This document shows, piece after piece, positions 5,381 through 8,167 of a stretch of 8,167 nt of DNA (positions within the stretch are counted from its first letter, which is position 1; each line of letters opens with the position of its first letter). The notes below the pieces were generated by a model. That model saw only the letters and a list, made by a program, of their open reading frames with translations, was not told where the DNA came from and searched no databases. The stretch comes from JAUWCW01 sp030609125 [NCBI: Candidatus Rokuibacteriota bacterium]. GTDB lineage: Bacteria; JAUVQV01. The stretch lies in contig JAUWCW010000079.1 in the NCBI GenBank assembly GCA_030609125.1, forward strand, positions 1-8,167, in the 5' to 3' direction. The position numbers were made by a program, and so were the translations under genes.

Positions 5381-6124
5381 GTGAAGAGAATTGACGGAAG
5401 AAAAGAGGGGCAGATGCGCCCCGTTGAAATCGAGCCGGGGTATCTGAGAAACGCCGAAGGGTCGGCGCTGATATCCGTCGGCGGAACGAGGGTGATCTGC
5501 GCCGCCAGCGTGGAGGAGAAAGTGCCCCACTTCATGCGGGGGAAGGGTTCGGGGTGGGTGACGGCAGAGTACGCCATGCTGCCGCGCTCGACCCACACGC
5601 GGACGCCCCGGGAGTCCTCCAAGGGCAAGGTCGGAGGCCGGACCCACGAGATCAAGCGCCTCATCGGCCGGTCGCTCAGGGCCGTGACGGACATGGAGGC
5701 GCTCGGCGAGCGGACGGTGTGGATAGACTGCGACGTGATCGAGGCCGACGGCGGGACCAGGACCGCATCCATAACAGGCGCCTTCGTCGCTCTCTGTCTC
5801 GCCCTCGAGAAGATCAGGGGAGAGGGGCTGATCGACACCATCCCCGTTCGGGACCATCTGGCGGCTATCAGCGTCGGTGTCGTCGAGGGAGAGATCCTGC
5901 TTGATCTCTGCTACGACGAGGACTCACGGGCCGACGTGGACATGAACGTGGTCATGACCGGAGGCGGCAAGATCGTTGAGATCCAAGGCACCGCGGAGAA
6001 GGAGCCTTTCAGCTGGAACCGCCTGGAGACGATGACACATCTTGCCAAGAAAGGCATAGCAGACCTTGTGGGGGTGCAGAAGAAGGTTCTCGGCAGGGGG
6101 ATTGCCCTGGGGGAAAAAGGGTGA
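5381..6124 (+). CDS. rph: Ribonuclease PH
   Basis: Phosphate-dependent 3'-to-5' exoribonuclease that trims tRNA 3' ends. 247 residues, the family's normal length. Near-invariant segments are visible: [87 protein letters not shown] chose the GTG at 5381: AGGAG at 5370-5374 is 6 bases upstream. The ATG at 5375 (two codons earlier, in frame) abuts the Shine-Dalgarno sequence and is less likely. The stop overlaps the rdgB start by 3 bases (GTGA), indicating translational coupling. Two tRNA genes lie downstream in the window, though not demonstrably in the same transcript. Confidence 0.95.
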   Translation: MKRIDGRKEGQMRPVEIEPGYLRNAEGSALISVGGTRVICAASVEEKVPHFMRGKGSGWVTAEYAMLPRSTHTRTPRESSKGKVGGRTHEIKRLIGRSLRAVTDMEALGERTVWIDCDVIEADGGTRTASITGAFVALCLALEKIRGEGLIDTIPVRDHLAAISVGVVEGEILLDLCYDEDSRADVDMNVVMTGGGKIVEIQGTAEKEPFSWNRLETMTHLAKKGIADLVGVQKKVLGRGIALGEKG

Positions 6125-6744
6125 AGATCCTTCTCGCCACGGGAAACCGCAAGAAGGCGGTGGAGATCACGGCGATTTTCGCGGAAGGGGAGGGGCCGAA
6201 GGTGGAGTTCCTGAGTCTCGCCGACTTTCCCGATCTGCCGGAGGCGGTTGAGGACGGTGACACCTTCCTCGAGAATGCCCGCAAGAAGGCCCATCCCGCG
6301 GCGAAGGCGACGGGCCTGCCGACCCTCGGCGAGGACTCCGGTCTCGAGGTGGACGCCCTGGGCGGGGCGCCCGGCATATACTCAGCCAGGTACGCCGGCG
6401 AGAGTGCCGCCGACGGGGACAACACCCGCAAACTCCTGGAGGATATGAAAGACGTTCCTGCCGGGAAGAGAAGTGCCCGCTACCGCTGCGTGGCGGTCCT
6501 CGCCTTCCCCGACGGCGGCGAGATCACCGCCGATGGAAGCTGCGAGGGTGAGATAGCTTTTGAGCCCAGGGGCACGGGAGGCTTCGGCTACGACCCGATT
6601 TTTCTCCTCCCCGACGGCCGCATGATGGCCGAGCTGAGTCCGCGGGAAAAGGATGCCCTCAGCCACCGCGGCCGGGCTTTAAGGAAAATGCAAATCAGCC
6701 TGGAAAGCTTCGACCTGTCATCCCGAGGAAAGCGAGGGATCTGA
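6121..6744 (+). CDS. rdgB: XTP/dITP diphosphatase (non-canonical purine NTP pyrophosphatase, RdgB/HAM1 family)
   Basis: Hydrolyses ITP, XTP and their deoxy forms to monophosphates, keeping damaged purines out of nucleic acids. 207 residues, GTG start overlapping the rph stop. Motifs: LLATGNRKK (substrate loop), [59 protein letters not shown]. The family normally ends soon after the SHRGxAL helix. Here the last residues, SSRGKRGI, and the stop codon are encoded by a repeat-like sequence (see 6717-6791), so the C-terminus may be a later addition. Catalysis should not be affected, because all active-site motifs lie upstream. Confidence 0.95.
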   Translation: MKILLATGNRKKAVEITAIFAEGEGPKVEFLSLADFPDLPEAVEDGDTFLENARKKAHPAAKATGLPTLGEDSGLEVDALGGAPGIYSARYAGESAADGDNTRKLLEDMKDVPAGKRSARYRCVAVLAFPDGGEITADGSCEGEIAFEPRGTGGFGYDPIFLLPDGRMMAELSPREKDALSHRGRALRKMQISLESFDLSSRGKRGI

Positions 6745-6791
6745 CGTCTCTTCAGGATAATCTCCGCGAAGGATCTGGCGGGAATCCTCGG
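6717..6791. repeat. Probable small dispersed repeat overlapping the end of rdgB
   Basis: GTCATCCCGAGG...AGCGAGGGATCT at 6717-6742 resembles the GTCATCC(C/T)GAG...GCGA(A/G)GGATCT sequence common at gene ends in many bacterial genomes. Within the stretch, two direct copies are seen: GCGAGGGATCTGACG (6732-6746) and GCGAAGGATCTGGCG (6766-6780), 13 of 15 identical. The inverted arms CCGAGGA (6723-6729) and TCCTCGG (6785-6791) bracket most of the element. It has no coding capacity. Whether copies occur elsewhere cannot be seen from this window. Confidence 0.5.
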
Positions 6792-6802
6792 AACAACAAT
6801 GC

Positions 6803-6808
6803 TATTAT
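6803..6808 (+). promoter_or_regulatory. Possible -10 box for tRNA-Pro
   Basis: TATTAT ends 15 bases before the tRNA 5' end. No clear -35 box is seen. The tRNA could instead be read through from rdgB. Confidence 0.3.
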
Positions 6809-6823
6809 TGGCCATTCACCGTA

Positions 6824-6900
<77 letters not shown>

Positions 6901-6914
6901 TCTCGTCGGCGAAC

Positions 6915-6929
6915 CGGGGGCTGTCCCCG
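6915..6929. terminator. Weak hairpin between tRNA-Pro and the convergent PilZ gene
   Basis: CGGGG-GCTGT-CCCCG forms a 5-pair GC stem 15 bases after the tRNA and 31 bases beyond the PilZ gene stop. There is no T-tract. It is a possible end signal for one or both transcripts. Confidence 0.25.
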
Positions 6930-6959
6930 ATCACCTGTGTGCGCCGTCCCGGTGGGGGA

Positions 6960-7316
6960 TCAGGCGGGGCGGGGCGTCTGCGTCTGGGTCAGCGACTCGA
7001 GGAGGACCGTCTCCTCCGGACCGAGGTCGGTGAACTCGGTGCCGATCTCGAAGCGATAGCCGGCGGGGAGACTTCTCATCCACGCAACCTTGGCGAAGGT
7101 CTTGACCAATTCCTTCTTGTCGAGAAGGGAAAACTCCAAAAAGAGCTTGGTGTCGTGGGGAAGGAAGGACTCGCTGTGGAATCTCACGCCGCCGGCGCTG
7201 ACATCCCTGACCAGAGCTCCGTGACAGACCCGGGAGGAAGAGGAGGTTTCGCAGAACTTGATGGGGAAATGAGCCCAAACGCGAGTATGCCGGCGTTTCT
7301 CGAATGTTCTTTTCAC
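6960..7316 (-). CDS. PilZ-domain protein (probable cyclic-di-GMP receptor)
   Basis: 118 residues, essentially one PilZ domain. The two c-di-GMP-binding motifs are present: RRHTR (8-12, RxxxR) and DVSAGG (38-43, D/NxSxxG), followed by the beta-barrel strands. It probably binds c-di-GMP and controls motility, surface or signalling functions; no partner gene is adjacent. I chose the GTG at 7316-7314 just before FEKRRHTR. The frame is open upstream to 7850 on the minus strand, but that region crosses the dinB-like gene and is not PilZ-like. A -10-like TATACA (7336-7331) would put the transcript start only about 8 bases before the GTG. Confidence 0.83.
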   Translation of the reverse strand: MKRTFEKRRHTRVWAHFPIKFCETSSSSRVCHGALVRDVSAGGVRFHSESFLPHDTKLFLEFSLLDKKELVKTFAKVAWMRSLPAGYRFEIGTEFTDLGPEETVLLESLTQTQTPRPA

Positions 7317-7394
7317 TATTCCATTCCCTATGTATAAAACTACATCATTCGGGGGGAAAAGGCAAAAATGTGCACAACCCGTCGCATTCCCGTC

Positions 7395-7426
7395 TTGACA
7401 GCCAGTCGCACGTAGGAAAGTATGAT
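7395..7426 (+). promoter_or_regulatory. Possible promoter of the dinB-like gene
   Basis: TTGACA (7395-7400) is a perfect -35 box. The best -10 is TATGAT (7421-7426), but the spacer is 20 bp; AAGTAT at 7418 gives 17 bp with a poorer match. The long spacer would suit an activator or repressor that twists the DNA. Confidence 0.35.
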
Positions 7427-7461
7427 GAAGACTCTGCTTTTCCCTGAAAGGAGGAAACGTT

Positions 7462-7932
7462 ATGACTCCCGATGCCCTGGTGAGTGAGCTCAAGTCATTC
7501 AAGGTGTTTTTTGACCGCACGACGGCGTGCCTCACCGAAGAGGACTCCGCCTTCGCTCCCATCGAGGGACTGATGACGACGGCCCGTGTGGTGGCCCATG
7601 TCGCCCAGACTGTCGACTGGTTCCTCGAGGGAGCTTTTCGAGACATAGGCTTCGACATGGACTTCGAGAAACATGGAGCAGAGGTCGCCGGGGTCACCTC
7701 CCTGACCGCTTCCCGCGAATGGCTCGACCGCTCCTTCGCGACAGCTGAGGAAACTATTCTCAAGCATTCAGCCGAGGAGTGGGCCATGCCTCTGCCGGCA
7801 GGTCCGGTGATGGGCGGTGCACCGCGATTCGCTATTTTCAGCGGCATCAACGACCATACTGCCCATCACCGTGGGGCCCTTGCCGTCTACGCCCGTCTCC
7901 GCGGTCACATACCAGCAATGCCCTACATGTGA
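7462..7932 (+). CDS. DinB/YfiT-like metal-dependent protein
   Basis: 156 residues with the DinB four-helix-bundle pattern. The likely metal-binding His triad is H46 (VVAHVAQTVDWF, helix 2) and H132/H136 (INDHTAHHRGALAVYARL, last helix). The motif HHRGALAVYARL is typical of the family, whose members include thiol transferases (bacillithiol or mycothiol dependent) and many uncharacterised proteins; the substrate here is unknown. The start is secured by AGGAGG at 7449-7454, 7 bases before the ATG. It is divergent from the PilZ gene with a 145-base shared upstream region. Confidence 0.85.
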   Translation: MTPDALVSELKSFKVFFDRTTACLTEEDSAFAPIEGLMTTARVVAHVAQTVDWFLEGAFRDIGFDMDFEKHGAEVAGVTSLTASREWLDRSFATAEETILKHSAEEWAMPLPAGPVMGGAPRFAIFSGINDHTAHHRGALAVYARLRGHIPAMPYM

Positions 7933-7984
7933 GCCGCACAGACCCGCGCCAGCAGAACAGTTCGAGTCGGGTGTAAGAAGGGGA

Positions 7985-8005
7985 GGGGAAGGATTCACCT
8001 TTCCC
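7985..8005 (+). terminator. Hairpin downstream of the dinB-like gene
   Basis: GGGGAAGG (7985-7992) and CCTTTCCC (7998-8005) form 8 pairs (one G-U) around the loop ATTCA, 52 bases after the stop. No T-tract follows. This is the only structure I see in the 129 bases before the tRNA-Arg, apart from the promoter. Confidence 0.3.
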
Positions 8006-8021
8006 GAGGAAGCTGTGGAGT

Positions 8022-8050
8022 TTGAGAAATGGAGCGTAAGCAGTTAATAT
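8022..8050 (+). promoter_or_regulatory. Promoter of tRNA-Arg
   Basis: TTGAGA (8022-8027, 5 of 6 consensus), an exact 17-bp spacer and TAATAT (8045-8050). The expected transcript start is about 5 bases before the tRNA 5' end. The quality of this promoter argues that the interrupted tRNA behind it was a working gene. Confidence 0.6.
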
Positions 8051-8061
8051 TCAACCAGAGT

Positions 8062-8102
<41 letters not shown>

Positions 8103-8167
8103 TCGGGACAGCCAATATGGTGTCTCTTTGGCAACCCGCCGAAAAGCAAAGAGTTTCAAGGAATGAC
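8103..8167. other. Unidentified sequence following the tRNA-Arg break
   Basis: 65 bases of no recognised origin. They contain a 7-bp perfect inverted repeat, CTCTTTG (8124-8130) and CAAAGAG (8147-8153), around a 16-base loop. I could not fit a group I intron P1 helix to the tRNA exon, and no tRNA 3' half is present. The stretch is too short to call. Confidence 0.3.

Noticed and set aside
7317-7850. Extension of the PilZ protein upstream to 296 residues
   Set aside because: The extra part is antisense to the dinB-like gene and its promoter and has no PilZ-like or other domain features.

Overview
This is GC-rich bacterial DNA holding ordinary single-copy genes (murI, rph, rdgB, two tRNA genes) and two loci where an in-frame TGA is best read as selenocysteine. 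The source is therefore probably a selenoprotein-making bacterium. The heme-c sensor kinase, the PilZ protein and the tRNA-Pro/tRNA-Arg pair near rph-rdgB would fit a deltaproteobacterial (Desulfuromonadota/Desulfobacterota-like) genome, but this placement is an inference. No 16S or other marker is present.

Positions 1-1707, minus strand: a copper-response operon read right to left. It holds csoR (a Cu(I)-sensing repressor), a 52-codon gene for a tiny membrane protein with an in-frame TGA, and the N-terminal 413 codons of a CopA-type Cu(I) P-type ATPase that runs off the left edge. The promoter has a consensus -35 box, an 18-bp spacer holding a G-tract and a GGGTACCC palindrome, and a -10 box placed so that transcription should begin at or near the csoR start codon. 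The small middle gene is the most interesting object in the window. It has a single membrane helix, then GGG-Sec-G, a histidine triplet and a GGGCC tail, and a bacterial SECIS-like hairpin sits just after the TGA.

Positions 1708-1870: a divergent control region with a perfect TGTGA-N6-TCACA palindrome (CRP/FNR-family type), poly-A/T tracts and an 11-bp AT palindrome. Positions 1871-3364, plus strand: an orphan membrane histidine kinase with a periplasmic Tll0287/DUF3365-like domain carrying a CxxCH heme-c motif.

Positions 3394-3609, minus strand: a second selenoprotein, a 71-residue glutaredoxin-like protein with UPYT in place of CPYT. Its SECIS-like hairpin has almost the same geometry as the first. 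Conventional gene callers would miss or truncate both genes.

Positions 3693-6744, plus strand: a tightly packed run of a stand-alone cupin of the phosphomannose-isomerase type, a short VIT1/CCC1-like membrane protein, murI, rph and rdgB. The last few codons of rdgB and the following ~50 bases look like a small dispersed repeat.

Positions 6745-8167: an intact tRNA-Pro(UGG), a minus-strand PilZ-domain protein, a plus-strand DinB/YfiT-like protein, and a tRNA-Arg(UCU) with a good promoter whose sequence breaks off in the anticodon stem about 65 bases before the right edge.
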